Assembly (NCBI GenBank): GCA_049646245.1
Contig: JBARVL010000105.1
Location: forward strand, 1-17,692
Reading direction: 5' to 3'
Length of the DNA stretch: 17,692 nucleotides
Source of the DNA: Crinalium sp049646245
Lineage (GTDB): Bacteria; Cyanobacteriota; Cyanobacteriia; Cyanobacteriales; PCC-9333
Part shown: positions 1 through 6,981 of the stretch, in pieces
How the letters are laid out: each line of letters starts with the position of its first letter
Position numbering within the stretch: the stretch's first letter is position 1
Position numbers and translations under genes: made by a program
Notes under the pieces: generated by a model
What the model was told of the DNA's origin: nothing
Seen by the model: the letters and a program-made list of their open reading frames with translations, nothing else
The model's database searches: none

Positions 1-969
1 TATTGTTATGAATGCTGACCACGCAGCATCAAGAATTGATTTTGCTAGTCTACTATTTCTAGCTAAATTGCGTACTTGCAGATCTTCAACAGCAATAAAA
101 TCATAATTTTTTACTAATTGATGAGCAGTTTTATAATGAAAATCCTTCCTTTGACGCTGGATACGTTGATGAATTCTCGCAATCTTATTTTGCTGCTTTT
201 TGTAGCTTTTAGATCCTTTTTCTTGGCGTGATAGAAATCTTTGTTGACGGGCTAAATGATTCTGTGAGGAGCTATAAATCTTCGGAATCGGTACAATCGC
301 ACCATCAGAAGTTGTCAAAAATTCTTTCAACCCGACATCTACACCAACAGCCGTTTTAATTGTATCAATTGGCTTTAAATCTGGTACTGTTTCATCTTCC
401 GCACTAACTGAGACGTACCAACCGTCAGCCTTCTTGACAACAGTTGCTGTTTTTAGAACAAACCAGTCTGGGATATCACGATGAACAATAACTGGGATTT
501 CACCAATTTTACTTAACTTTAAAATTCCATCATTTAAGTGTGCGCCAGCTTTGGGGTTATTGATTCTAGGAAAAGTAAACGAGCGCAATTCACCAACTTT
601 TTTAAATCTGGGTCTTCCGCCACGTTTGCCCGATTTGTCAGGTTTAATCCATCTGTCCCATGCTTTATCTAACCGCTTAAGGTTTTGCTGTTGAACGTCG
701 TGATATATATCTTTATATTCAGGGAATAATTCTTTGGTCTGTTTTAGAAGTCCTGCTTGGAAATTGTAATTAGGGAATTGCTCTGGAATTTCCCCAATTG
801 GCTCACTAATTAAAGAGCATCTATCAATACTATATCTTGTCCGATTTAACCAGTCTAAGCGTTGACCCAAAGAATAATTATAATGACGACGGAGTAGTTC
901 TAACCACTGCGTCATCACTGTTTCTTGCTCTGAATTAGGTTTAATCTTATACTGGAAACTTAACAGCAT
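1..969 (-). CDS. tnpB: TnpB, IS200/IS605-family RNA-guided nuclease (partial, 3' end outside window)
   Basis: Translating the minus strand from the ATG at 969-967 gives 323 codons open to the window edge. The protein starts MLLSFQYKIKPNSEQE, a typical TnpB N-terminus. It has the basic GRPRFKK stretch near residues 118-124. The first RuvC acidic residue is D211 (VGVDVGLKEF) and the second is E295 (IAVEDLQVRNLA). The zinc ribbon and third RuvC aspartate, roughly the last 80 residues, must lie left of position 1. TnpB proteins are transposon-encoded DNA endonucleases guided by an omegaRNA that overlaps the 3' end of the gene; that region is also off-window. A TATAAT hexamer on the minus strand at 998-993 is a plausible -10 with no good -35. 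No tnpA is visible on this side, so the element may be tnpB-only or have tnpA elsewhere. The part seen has no stops or frameshifts, so the gene may be active. Confidence 0.93.
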   Translation of the reverse strand, partial: MLLSFQYKIKPNSEQETVMTQWLELLRRHYNYSLGQRLDWLNRTRYSIDRCSLISEPIGEIPEQFPNYNFQAGLLKQTKELFPEYKDIYHDVQQQNLKRLDKAWDRWIKPDKSGKRGGRPRFKKVGELRSFTFPRINNPKAGAHLNDGILKLSKIGEIPVIVHRDIPDWFVLKTATVVKKADGWYVSVSAEDETVPDLKPIDTIKTAVGVDVGLKEFLTTSDGAIVPIPKIYSSSQNHLARQQRFLSRQEKGSKSYKKQQNKIARIHQRIQRQRKDFHYKTAHQLVKNYDFIAVEDLQVRNLARNSRLAKSILDAAWSAFITI

Positions 970-1052
970 TGTTCTTAAAAGATGCTACTATTATTATATA
1001 CTAAAAACAAGGATTCGCTACCGCTCAATTTATATTTTTGGTCGCAATTCCT

Positions 1053-1082
1053 CACCCGTTAAATCAAAGATTGTAACGGGTG
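1053..1082. repeat. Imperfect hairpin, probable left end of the tnpB element
   Basis: CACCCGTTA (1053-1061) pairs perfectly with TAACGGGTG (1074-1082). After a single bulged G at 1073 the stem continues with AATC/GATT around an AAA loop, giving 13 pairs in all. Subterminal imperfect hairpins with a bulged base are the TnpA recognition structures of IS200/IS605 elements, and this one sits about 85 bp upstream of the tnpB start, where a left end is expected. The cleavage site should be a few to about 20 bases to the right of it; I cannot fix it without the other end or an empty site. Confidence 0.6.
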
Positions 1083-1117
1083 TCCCCTTGCTCCATTTTC
1101 GATGGGGAAAGGGGTTA

Positions 1118-1555
1118 ATGTCTTTTTTGGTTGATACCAATTTACTTTTGCGTAGTGCTGAACCTAGCCATCCTATGTACCCAGATGCTATCAATGCTAT
1201 AGGTATTTTACGCCTTCAGGGTGAACTACTACATATCGTCCCTCAGAACTTAATTGAGTTTTGGAACGTTTATACGCGCCCTTCAGAGAGAAATGGTTTA
1301 GGACATACTGCGGCAGAAGCCGCAGTGGAAGTTAATCGCTTAAAAGGGCTTTTTTTGCTTTTGCTAGATACACCTAGCATTTATGCGGAATGGGAACGGC
1401 TTGTTGTGACTTACGGTGTTAGGGGCGTAAATGTCCATGATGCGAGGTTGGTAGCAGCGATGTTAGTTCATGGGTTGACGCATATCCTTACTTTTAATAT
1501 TAGCGACTTTACCCGTTATACCGAAATTACGGCTGTGCATCCTACTAAAGTTTGA
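1118..1555 (+). CDS. VapC-like PIN-domain ribonuclease toxin
   Basis: 145 residues forming a single PIN domain. The acidic active-site set is visible: D6 in FLVDTNLLLR, E47 in NLIEFWNV, D108 in NVHDARLVAA, and the terminal D130 in FNISDF. PIN toxins of type II toxin-antitoxin pairs cleave RNA, often tRNA or rRNA, and are held inactive by a small DNA-binding antitoxin encoded just upstream. I chose the ATG at 1118 because it follows a purine-rich GGGGAAAGGGG and starts the conserved core directly; a TTG at 1088 would add ten residues with no family support. No antitoxin frame lies upstream, since the tnpB element's probable end is within about 35 bp. The stop is only 12 bp from the stop of the convergent hydrolase gene. 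Confidence 0.82.
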   Translation: MSFLVDTNLLLRSAEPSHPMYPDAINAIGILRLQGELLHIVPQNLIEFWNVYTRPSERNGLGHTAAEAAVEVNRLKGLFLLLLDTPSIYAEWERLVVTYGVRGVNVHDARLVAAMLVHGLTHILTFNISDFTRYTEITAVHPTKV

Positions 1556-1567
1556 TTACTTTTGAAT

Positions 1568-3328
1568 TCACTGGGCAAATTCTACAAAGGCATTGAGATT
1601 TGCTGGTAATGTGGTATTCAAACGCAAACTCAGCCCTGGTGTAGAGAGTGATTGAGCATAGCCAGATGTCAAAAATTGCTGGTAATTTGTGGCTTCTGGT
1701 GTCAATTGTTTGATAAATGCCAAACTAACTCCTTTAAGGAGTTGGCGCATGGGTTCGGCTTCTTTACCTGTAATTTCTCTAACTAGGGTAGTTTGAGCTA
1801 ACTGAGGATTAATGTTATCAGGATCGCTTACGCTCAAGTGAGTACCGCCAATAGCAGTAACTAAATATTTAGAACCGCCTAGTTGAGAAAATGGTCGTAG
1901 TTGATGGCTGAGTGTAGGGGTTAAAGCATCCCCTGTACTTGTCCAGATTAATGTGGGGATATTTACTTGAGCTAAACCTGTTTTACCAAATAATTGCCCA
2001 ATTACGGGGTTAAGAGCGATCGCTTGCGCTACTCGTTTATCCTGTAGTTGTAGACGTGATTGCGGTAAGTCAGCCGCCGCACATTGTAACCAATCTCCGC
2101 CAGATTTAGAAAATAAGCTACGTTCTTGGCAAAATTGTCGCAACTGGTCAAGATGTAGTTCTCCACCTGCTACAGCTAAAGCTGTATAGCCCCCTAAAGA
2201 GTGACCAATCACGCTTACTTGTTGGGTATTGAGTTTCCCTTGCAGAGTACCAGGCTGTTGATTAAGTTCAGCTAGTTGGTCTAGTAAAAAGCTAATATCT
2301 TTAGGGCGATCAATAAATTCTGAGGCTGGTAGTAGTAGCCCTGTAACTCCACCTGTGGTGAGTTTACTGCCAATTGATGCGCCTGGAAGTGTGGTGAAAT
2401 TACTGTCGGGATGGTCTAGTGCTGCAACAGTCAGACCCTGGGAAGCTAGGTGACGCGCTAGATAAGCTAGAGATTCCCGATTAGCCGCAAAGCCGTGTGA
2501 AATCAGTACCAGGGGGCCAGAACTACTCTGATCCCAATATATATCTACAGGAATTGCGCGGTTGCGTTTTGTGTCTTGTAGGGTAATTGTTCGTTTATTA
2601 ATGCGCTGTGAACCCGGGTTAGCTGGATTAAAGCTGGCATAAAATGATGTACTGGGGACAGTTAAAGAACTCTCTAGTAACGAGGTTACGGATTGACTTT
2701 GGATGAAGGGAACATTAATTTCTAGTGCTAGTGCGATCGCAGAGCTTAAATCTACTGTAATCTGATCGTCTGGATATGCCCGCAAAAAGCTAATCGCGCT
2801 TAAACCATTAGCTTGCCGTAATGCTAATGCTAATGCTATCCGCACTTGAGTAACTGTGCTATCAGGAATTGCCACCCTGATTTGCTTGATTAATTGATTT
2901 CCTTGTGGCGCTCGTAGTAAATCATCAATAAATTTATTAGCTAGGTTGGGGTCAACTTGTAAACGTTTAGTTAACAGTTGCTGTACTTGTGGAGTAAGTA
3001 ATGCACCATAAGGACTTAGAGATGTTGACAGTTGACCAGTTTTAGCAAACCTATCTAAATCAGCAACATTCACTGACTGCTGAAATGGCCCTAAGCGTAA
3101 GATCAGCTTTTCTGCTGCTAGTGCTGGAGTTGTCACAAAGCTTGAAAGTAAACTAGCAACACTTAAAGAAGTTACCGTAATACTCCATCGTAAGCTACTT
3201 GAAAATTCTTTAATTATTTTTAATGAAAGCATTTTTAAATTTATCTGTAACTCCTGTCTTTTTTCTGCCTTTTTTGCCAAATATTGAGACTTTTTGCCCT
3301 TAAACAAGTCAATCTTTAACTTCATCAT
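1568..3328 (-). CDS. Secreted alpha/beta hydrolase with N-terminal DUF1400 region
   Basis: 586 residues. A cytoplasmic basic lead is followed by a hydrophobic segment (about 48-70) ending ALAA, which reads as a Sec signal peptide, so the enzyme probably acts in the periplasm. Residues about 73-210 match my recollection of the cyanobacterial DUF1400 region that precedes a lipase/PAF-acetylhydrolase-like fold. The catalytic parts are all present: oxyanion HG at 278-279 (LISHGFAANRES), nucleophile S377 in GHSLGG, acid D467 in TGDALTP and H497 in GGTHLSV. The substrate is probably an ester, but nothing here identifies it. The start is uncertain. ATGATG at 3328 has no clear ribosome site; the ATG at 3232 (residue 33) would give a more normal signal peptide. 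It converges on the PIN gene and diverges from tatC. Confidence 0.85.
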   Translation of the reverse strand: MMKLKIDLFKGKKSQYLAKKAEKRQELQINLKMLSLKIIKEFSSSLRWSITVTSLSVASLLSSFVTTPALAAEKLILRLGPFQQSVNVADLDRFAKTGQLSTSLSPYGALLTPQVQQLLTKRLQVDPNLANKFIDDLLRAPQGNQLIKQIRVAIPDSTVTQVRIALALALRQANGLSAISFLRAYPDDQITVDLSSAIALALEINVPFIQSQSVTSLLESSLTVPSTSFYASFNPANPGSQRINKRTITLQDTKRNRAIPVDIYWDQSSSGPLVLISHGFAANRESLAYLARHLASQGLTVAALDHPDSNFTTLPGASIGSKLTTGGVTGLLLPASEFIDRPKDISFLLDQLAELNQQPGTLQGKLNTQQVSVIGHSLGGYTALAVAGGELHLDQLRQFCQERSLFSKSGGDWLQCAAADLPQSRLQLQDKRVAQAIALNPVIGQLFGKTGLAQVNIPTLIWTSTGDALTPTLSHQLRPFSQLGGSKYLVTAIGGTHLSVSDPDNINPQLAQTTLVREITGKEAEPMRQLLKGVSLAFIKQLTPEATNYQQFLTSGYAQSLSTPGLSLRLNTTLPANLNAFVEFAQ

Positions 3329-3645
3329 CTAAGGTAAATCAGTTTTTACAAACGCAGATTGCCCAAGTTAGTAGAATTAATTAATTAGCAGTTGTTCCTA
3401 ACTGCGTGTAGTTAAATTATTACATTTATCAATTTATTATCCCATGCTAGGTAAGCTCAAGTGTCTTCCTTAAGGTACTGAGTGAGCATGAAAAAAATTT
3501 GTTAAAATCCATCGTTTCAATTGCTCAGATAGAGTTGTAAAATTAAACTTTTTGTAAAGAAAAGTAGTTAGAATTATTGTTGCGCGTTTCATAGTGGTGC
3601 TGGCATAGATACAATAGTCAAGAAATCAACGACTCCATCTGAGCG
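3329..3645. promoter_or_regulatory. Divergent promoter region between the hydrolase gene and tatC
   Basis: AT-rich 317-bp spacer with no credible coding frame. The best candidate signal for tatC is TACAAT at 3610-3615, with a weak TTTCAT 17 bases upstream at 3587-3592. TAGAAT at 3569-3574 is an alternative -10. No operator-like palindrome stood out. Assignment is from hexamer inspection only. Confidence 0.3.
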
Positions 3646-4443
3646 ATGACCCCTCCAGAAGTAGACACTACACTCCCAGAAAGTTCAAACAATCAAGAAG
3701 AGATTAATGGTTATCTAGATACTGAGGAGCTAGATGAACTCCCAGGTGACGTTGAGATGTCGCTATTTGACCATCTGGAGGAATTGCGACAGCGAATTTT
3801 TTATGCGCTCATTGGTGTTGGCGTAGGTATAATTGGCTGCTTTTTAGCAGTTAAACCACTTGTGCAACTGTTGGAAGTTCCAGCTAAGGGCATTAAATTT
3901 CTACAGTTAGCGCCTGGGGAATATTTTTTTGTTTCGCTTAAAGTTGCTGGTTACAGTGGCTTGCTGGTAGCAAGTCCGTTTGTGCTTTATCAGATTATCC
4001 AATTTGTTTTACCAGGGCTAACTCGGCGCGAACGTGGCTTAGTGGGGCCAGTCGTATTAGGGTCGAGTGTACTATTTTTTGTTGGGCTGGTTTTTGCTTA
4101 TCTGCTGTTGATTCCTGCTGCTCTCAATTTCTTTATCAGTTATGGGGAAGGTGTTGTTGAGCAAATGTGGTCAATTGACCGCTATTTTGAATTTGTGTTG
4201 TTGCTGCTGTTTAGCACCGGATTAGCTTTTCAAATCCCCATAATTCAAATATTGTTGAGTTTTTTAGGGATTGTATCATCTGGGCAAATGCTTTCTGGCT
4301 GGCGTTTTGTAGTTGTAGGCGCAACAATTTTGGGAGCAGTGTTGACACCTTCGACTGACCCCCTAACTCAGAGTTTGTTGGCTGGTGCTGTACTCTGTCT
4401 GTATTTTGGGGGTATTGGTTTGGTTAAAGTTTTAGGTCGTTGA
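3646..4443 (+). CDS. tatC: Twin-arginine translocase subunit TatC
   Basis: 265 residues. An acidic 37-residue N-terminal tail precedes the family signature MSLFDHLEELRQR (38-50). Six membrane segments follow, roughly at 52-72, 98-122, 132-157, 180-203, 218-236 and 242-260. The conserved SPFVLYQIIQFVLPGLTRRER loop lies at 110-130. Where E. coli TatC has a glutamate in the fourth segment, this protein has Q196 (LAFQIP), as I recall for cyanobacterial and chloroplast TatC. TatC is the receptor for twin-arginine signal peptides on folded proteins. The Rieske protein encoded about 800 bp downstream carries such a signal, which makes the neighbourhood functionally sensible. A DUF3067 gene on the opposite strand separates tatC from petC, so they are not one transcript. 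Confidence 0.96.
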   Translation: MTPPEVDTTLPESSNNQEEINGYLDTEELDELPGDVEMSLFDHLEELRQRIFYALIGVGVGIIGCFLAVKPLVQLLEVPAKGIKFLQLAPGEYFFVSLKVAGYSGLLVASPFVLYQIIQFVLPGLTRRERGLVGPVVLGSSVLFFVGLVFAYLLLIPAALNFFISYGEGVVEQMWSIDRYFEFVLLLLFSTGLAFQIPIIQILLSFLGIVSSGQMLSGWRFVVVGATILGAVLTPSTDPLTQSLLAGAVLCLYFGGIGLVKVLGR

Positions 4444-4444
4444 G

Positions 4445-4486
4445 TAGCTTTTAGCTTTCAGCGTTCAGCGTTCAGCAGTTAGCTTT
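4445..4486. repeat. Six tandem heptamers (YAGCNNT)
   Basis: Immediately after the tatC stop come six consecutive 7-mers of the form TAGCTTT, TAGCTTT, CAGCGTT, CAGCGTT, CAGCAGT, TAGCTTT. This is the short tandemly repeated heptamer (STRR) pattern known from filamentous cyanobacteria. A second array at 4556-4583 is related to it in inverted orientation. Confidence 0.75.
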
Positions 4487-4555
4487 TATCTTTTAACCAA
4501 AAAGGCGCTTTAATTAAACTTGATAGATTTCCTCAGTCCCAACTATTTTTAATTA

Positions 4556-4583
4556 AGCTGATAGCTGACGGCTGATAGCTTTT
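4556..4583. repeat. Four tandem heptamers (RGCTNNT-like), inverted relative to the 4445 array
   Basis: AGCTGAT, AGCTGAC, GGCTGAT and AGCTTTT in a row; the last two bases overlap the end of the DUF3067 gene at 4582. The reverse complement of this block aligns with the 4445-4486 array at about 14 of 17 positions over its best stretch. The two arrays could therefore fold as the arms of one large hairpin around a 70-bp AT-rich loop, between two convergent genes. Confidence 0.65.
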
Positions 4584-4890
4584 AAATTAACCATTCTGAA
4601 GACCGTTCTCCTAGATCTAGGGGGATGCTGACAGCTTTACCTAGTCTGGGGCGATCGCGCGTTTGTTCTATATATTCTTGCACTTGTGTACCGCCACCCA
4701 AAGCATCTAAATAACTGGCAATTTCATCTAAATGAGTCACGTATTGTCCTTCCGAGAGGGGAAAAGAAGCTTGTTCTAGATATTTCCACATTATTTGCAC
4801 AAAAATTTTGCCCTGAGTGCGGCGCAACTGAACGTCGTATGAAAATCCCCATTTGTTAAGCAGCAGTTGCCGTAGCTCTTGTCCAGTCAT
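4582..4890 (-). CDS. DUF3067 family protein
   Basis: 102 residues, no signal peptide and no membrane segment, so probably soluble. I recognise the sequence pattern (MTGQELRQLLLNKWGFSYDVQLRR, then QIMWKYLEQASFPLSEGQYVTHLDEIASYLDALG) as DUF3067, a small family conserved in cyanobacteria and plastid-bearing eukaryotes. I do not know an established biochemical activity. It lies convergent to tatC and divergent from petC, inside a Tat/cytochrome b6f block, which suggests a role in Rieske or b6f biogenesis; that is inference from context. TATAAA on the minus strand at 4906-4901 is a possible -10 close to the start, with no obvious -35. The ATG at 4890 begins the conserved region directly. Confidence 0.78.
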   Translation of the reverse strand: MTGQELRQLLLNKWGFSYDVQLRRTQGKIFVQIMWKYLEQASFPLSEGQYVTHLDEIASYLDALGGGTQVQEYIEQTRDRPRLGKAVSIPLDLGERSSEWLI

Positions 4891-5233
4891 AATTTTAATA
4901 TTTATAGCCGTAGCAAGATAAATTAGGACAGTTTCTATTCTGAAACCCTTACTAAAAAAGGCGCATGATGTAGAGACGCGAAATTTCGCGTCTCTACGCT
5001 GACTGCTATTAAGTATTGTTTACATTTCGTCATAAATGTCATACTTCTTGAATTTATGATACGGTGCAAAAGAATGTGATAATACCCTTATTCAAACTTT
5101 AAACCCTTATAGGTAAGGGATTGTAGCAACTCTGCTGAAAGATGCAAAAAGGGACATTTACGAGGCAGAGTTGATCAAAATCTGGGATTCCACCCAGAGT
5201 TGTTGACAAAAATATACACTCAGGCGTTAGGTT
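4891..5233. promoter_or_regulatory. DUF3067/petC divergent region with candidate petC promoters
   Basis: 343 bp without a credible gene. Besides the 28-bp palindrome it holds two candidate petC promoters. One is an extended -10, TGTGATAAT at 5075-5083, with no good -35. The other pairs TTTACA (5019-5024) with CATACT (5040-5045) at 15-bp spacing and overlaps a short inverted repeat, ACATTT (5022-5027) and AAATGT (5034-5039). A TTGACA at 5203-5208 is too close to the petC ATG to act with a -10. The leader from 5083 would be about 140 nt. All of this is by eye. Confidence 0.35.
4970..4997. repeat. Perfect 28-bp palindrome of the GTAGAGACGCG family
   Basis: The left arm GTAGAGACGCGAAA (4970-4983) is followed at once by its exact reverse complement (4984-4997), giving a 14-bp stem with no spacer. 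Related sequence recurs at 15773-15782 (half) and 16028-16081 (full, with an insert). It looks like a dispersed cyanobacterial repeat rather than a gene-specific operator. It lies between the divergent DUF3067 and petC starts. Confidence 0.8.
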
Positions 5234-5776
5234 ATGGCTCAACTTTCTGGTTCTGCGGATGTCCCCGATATGGGTCGTCGCCAATTTATGAACCTTTTAA
5301 CTTTTGGTGCGGTTACAGGTACAGCTTTGGGGGCATTATATCCAGTCGTTAAGTACTTTATTCCGCCATCGAGTGGTAGCGGTAGCGGTGGTGTTACTGC
5401 TAAAGATGCTTTAGGTAACGACATCATTGTGAGCCAATTTTTAGGTGAACACAAGTCAGGCGATCGCACCCTCACCCAAGGTCTGAAAGGCGACCCTACC
5501 TATGTTGTTGTGCAAGAAGACCAAACCCTTGCTAACTACGGCATTAACGCTGTTTGTACACACTTAGGCTGTGTAGTTCCCTGGAATGCCAGTGAAAACA
5601 AGTTTATGTGTCCTTGTCACGGTTCTCAATATGACAACACTGGTAAGGTAGTACGTGGTCCTGCGCCCCTGTCTTTAGCACTGGCTCATGCTACCGTGAC
5701 CGAAGACGATAAGCTTTCCTTGACAACTTGGACTGAGACAGATTTCCGCACAGGCGAAGATCCTTGGTGGTCATAG
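5234..5776 (+). CDS. petC: Cytochrome b6f Rieske iron-sulfur protein PetC
   Basis: 180 residues, the usual length. It carries electrons from plastoquinol at the Qo site to cytochrome f on the lumenal face of the thylakoid membrane. The N-terminus has a twin-arginine motif, MGRRQFMNLLTFG (R15-R16), followed by one membrane anchor (about 20-40) that stays uncleaved in this family. A Gly/Ser hinge (46-53) precedes the soluble domain. The 2Fe-2S ligands are C108 and H110 in CTHLGC and C126 and H129 in CPCHGSQY; C113 and C128 form the structural disulfide. The GPAPLSLALA segment at 142-151 is the conserved Pro loop. It is followed after 140 bp by petA in the standard cyanobacterial petC-petA order and probably co-transcribed with it. 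Confidence 0.98.
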   Translation: MAQLSGSADVPDMGRRQFMNLLTFGAVTGTALGALYPVVKYFIPPSSGSGSGGVTAKDALGNDIIVSQFLGEHKSGDRTLTQGLKGDPTYVVVQEDQTLANYGINAVCTHLGCVVPWNASENKFMCPCHGSQYDNTGKVVRGPAPLSLALAHATVTEDDKLSLTTWTETDFRTGEDPWWS

Positions 5777-5916
5777 TGAGTTTTGAGTTGTCGGGGCAAG
5801 TTGATTCAAAATCAGACTTGTCCTGTAGACTTTTCCCAACAGAGTTTTGAATTTACTTCTTACTCAGTCAAGCTGAAAAATATTGTTGTCTTCGCGATCG
5901 CATCGTTTCCTAACAG

Positions 5917-6906
5917 ATGAAAAAATCTTCTCTATCGGCGAGATTAATTAATGCTACGCAGCTATTAACCAAAACAATCGTAATAGCTTGCGCCACTCTA
6001 GCATTTTTCCTCGCACATGATTTCGCACTGCCTCAAACAGCCAACGCTTATCCATTTTGGGCGCAACAAACTGCTCCCGAAACTCCCCGTGAAGCCACTG
6101 GAAAAATTGTTTGTGCTAACTGTCACTTGGGCGCTAAACGTACAGAAGTTGAGATTCCTCAATCTGTAAAACCTGACACCGTATTTGAAGCTGTGGTGAA
6201 AATTCCCTATGACCAGAGCATACAGCAAGTTGTAGGCGACGGTTCCAAAGGTTCTCTCCAGGTTGGCGCAGTTATGATGTTGCCTCCAGGCTTCAAAATT
6301 GCTCCTGAAGACAGAATTCCTGAAGAAATGAAGGAAAAAACGGAGGGGCTGTATTTCCAACCTTACAAAGAAGGCGAAGACAACGTAGTAATTATTGGCC
6401 CATTACCAGGCGACCAATATCAAGAAATTGTCTTCCCAGTTCTTTCTCCTAATCCTAAAACAGAAAAGGGAATTTACTTTGGTAAATACCCTGTTCATGT
6501 AGGTGGTAATCGTGGACGTGGACAAATTTACCCTACTGGTGGAAAGACCAACAACGCGATTCATAACGCTTCTGTTGCAGGTCAAATTACTAAGATTGAC
6601 AATTTAGGTGAAGATGGTTACGAAGTAACTATTCAACCTGCTAATGGTAATGCTGTGGTTGACACAATTCCCGCAGGACCAGAATTGGTTGTTTCTCAAG
6701 GTCAAGAAGTTAAGGCTGGAGAAGCTTTGACTAATAATCCTAATGTTGGTGGATTTGGTCAAGTTGACGGCGAAATTGTTTTACAAAATCCCGATCGCAT
6801 CAAAGGATTACTGGCTTTCTTAGCAATAACTATGTTATCTCAAACAATGCTAGTTCTGAAGAAGAAGCAAGTTGAGAAGGTACAAGCTGCGGAAATGAAT
6901 TTCTAA
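5917..6906 (+). CDS. petA: Cytochrome f PetA
   Basis: 329 residues. A cleavable Sec signal (about 1-44) ends TANA, and the mature protein starts with Y45-PFWAQQ, whose N-terminal amine is the unusual axial haem ligand of cytochrome f. The covalent c-type haem site is CANCH (C66, C69, H70). The large beta-sheet domain follows, and a single C-terminal membrane anchor spans about 297-314, with a short stromal/cytoplasmic basic tail ending MNF. Cytochrome f takes electrons from the Rieske protein and passes them to plastocyanin or cytochrome c6. It is the distal gene of petC-petA; a HIP1 octamer (5894-5901) sits just before its start. A strong intrinsic terminator follows 28 bp after the stop. 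Confidence 0.98.
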   Translation: MKKSSLSARLINATQLLTKTIVIACATLAFFLAHDFALPQTANAYPFWAQQTAPETPREATGKIVCANCHLGAKRTEVEIPQSVKPDTVFEAVVKIPYDQSIQQVVGDGSKGSLQVGAVMMLPPGFKIAPEDRIPEEMKEKTEGLYFQPYKEGEDNVVIIGPLPGDQYQEIVFPVLSPNPKTEKGIYFGKYPVHVGGNRGRGQIYPTGGKTNNAIHNASVAGQITKIDNLGEDGYEVTIQPANGNAVVDTIPAGPELVVSQGQEVKAGEALTNNPNVGGFGQVDGEIVLQNPDRIKGLLAFLAITMLSQTMLVLKKKQVEKVQAAEMNF

Positions 6907-6933
6907 GCTTGGTTGCATAATTGATTGTTAATT

Positions 6934-6960
6934 AGACAGGCTGCTTGCCTGTCTTTTTTT
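6934..6960 (+). terminator. Rho-independent terminator of petC-petA
   Basis: AGACAGGC (6934-6941), loop TGCTT, GCCTGTCT (6947-6954), then an uninterrupted T run to 6960. The perfect 8-bp stem plus U tract is a textbook intrinsic terminator. On the minus strand the same hairpin lacks a downstream T run, so it serves mainly petA. Confidence 0.88.
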
Positions 6961-6981
6961 AGTAAAAACGGCAAACCGATT

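Noticed and set aside
5099..5284. 61-residue minus-strand frame overlapping the petC start
   Set aside because: It overlaps the petC leader and start on the opposite strand and has no domain or start support.
3646..6906. Single operon tatC-DUF3067-petC-petA
   Set aside because: DUF3067 is on the opposite strand, so tatC cannot be co-transcribed with petC-petA.
6969..6978. Terminator for the livK-like gene on the minus strand (CGG-CAAA-CCG followed by Ts in minus orientation)
   Set aside because: The stem is only 3 bp, too weak to call despite the adjacent T run.
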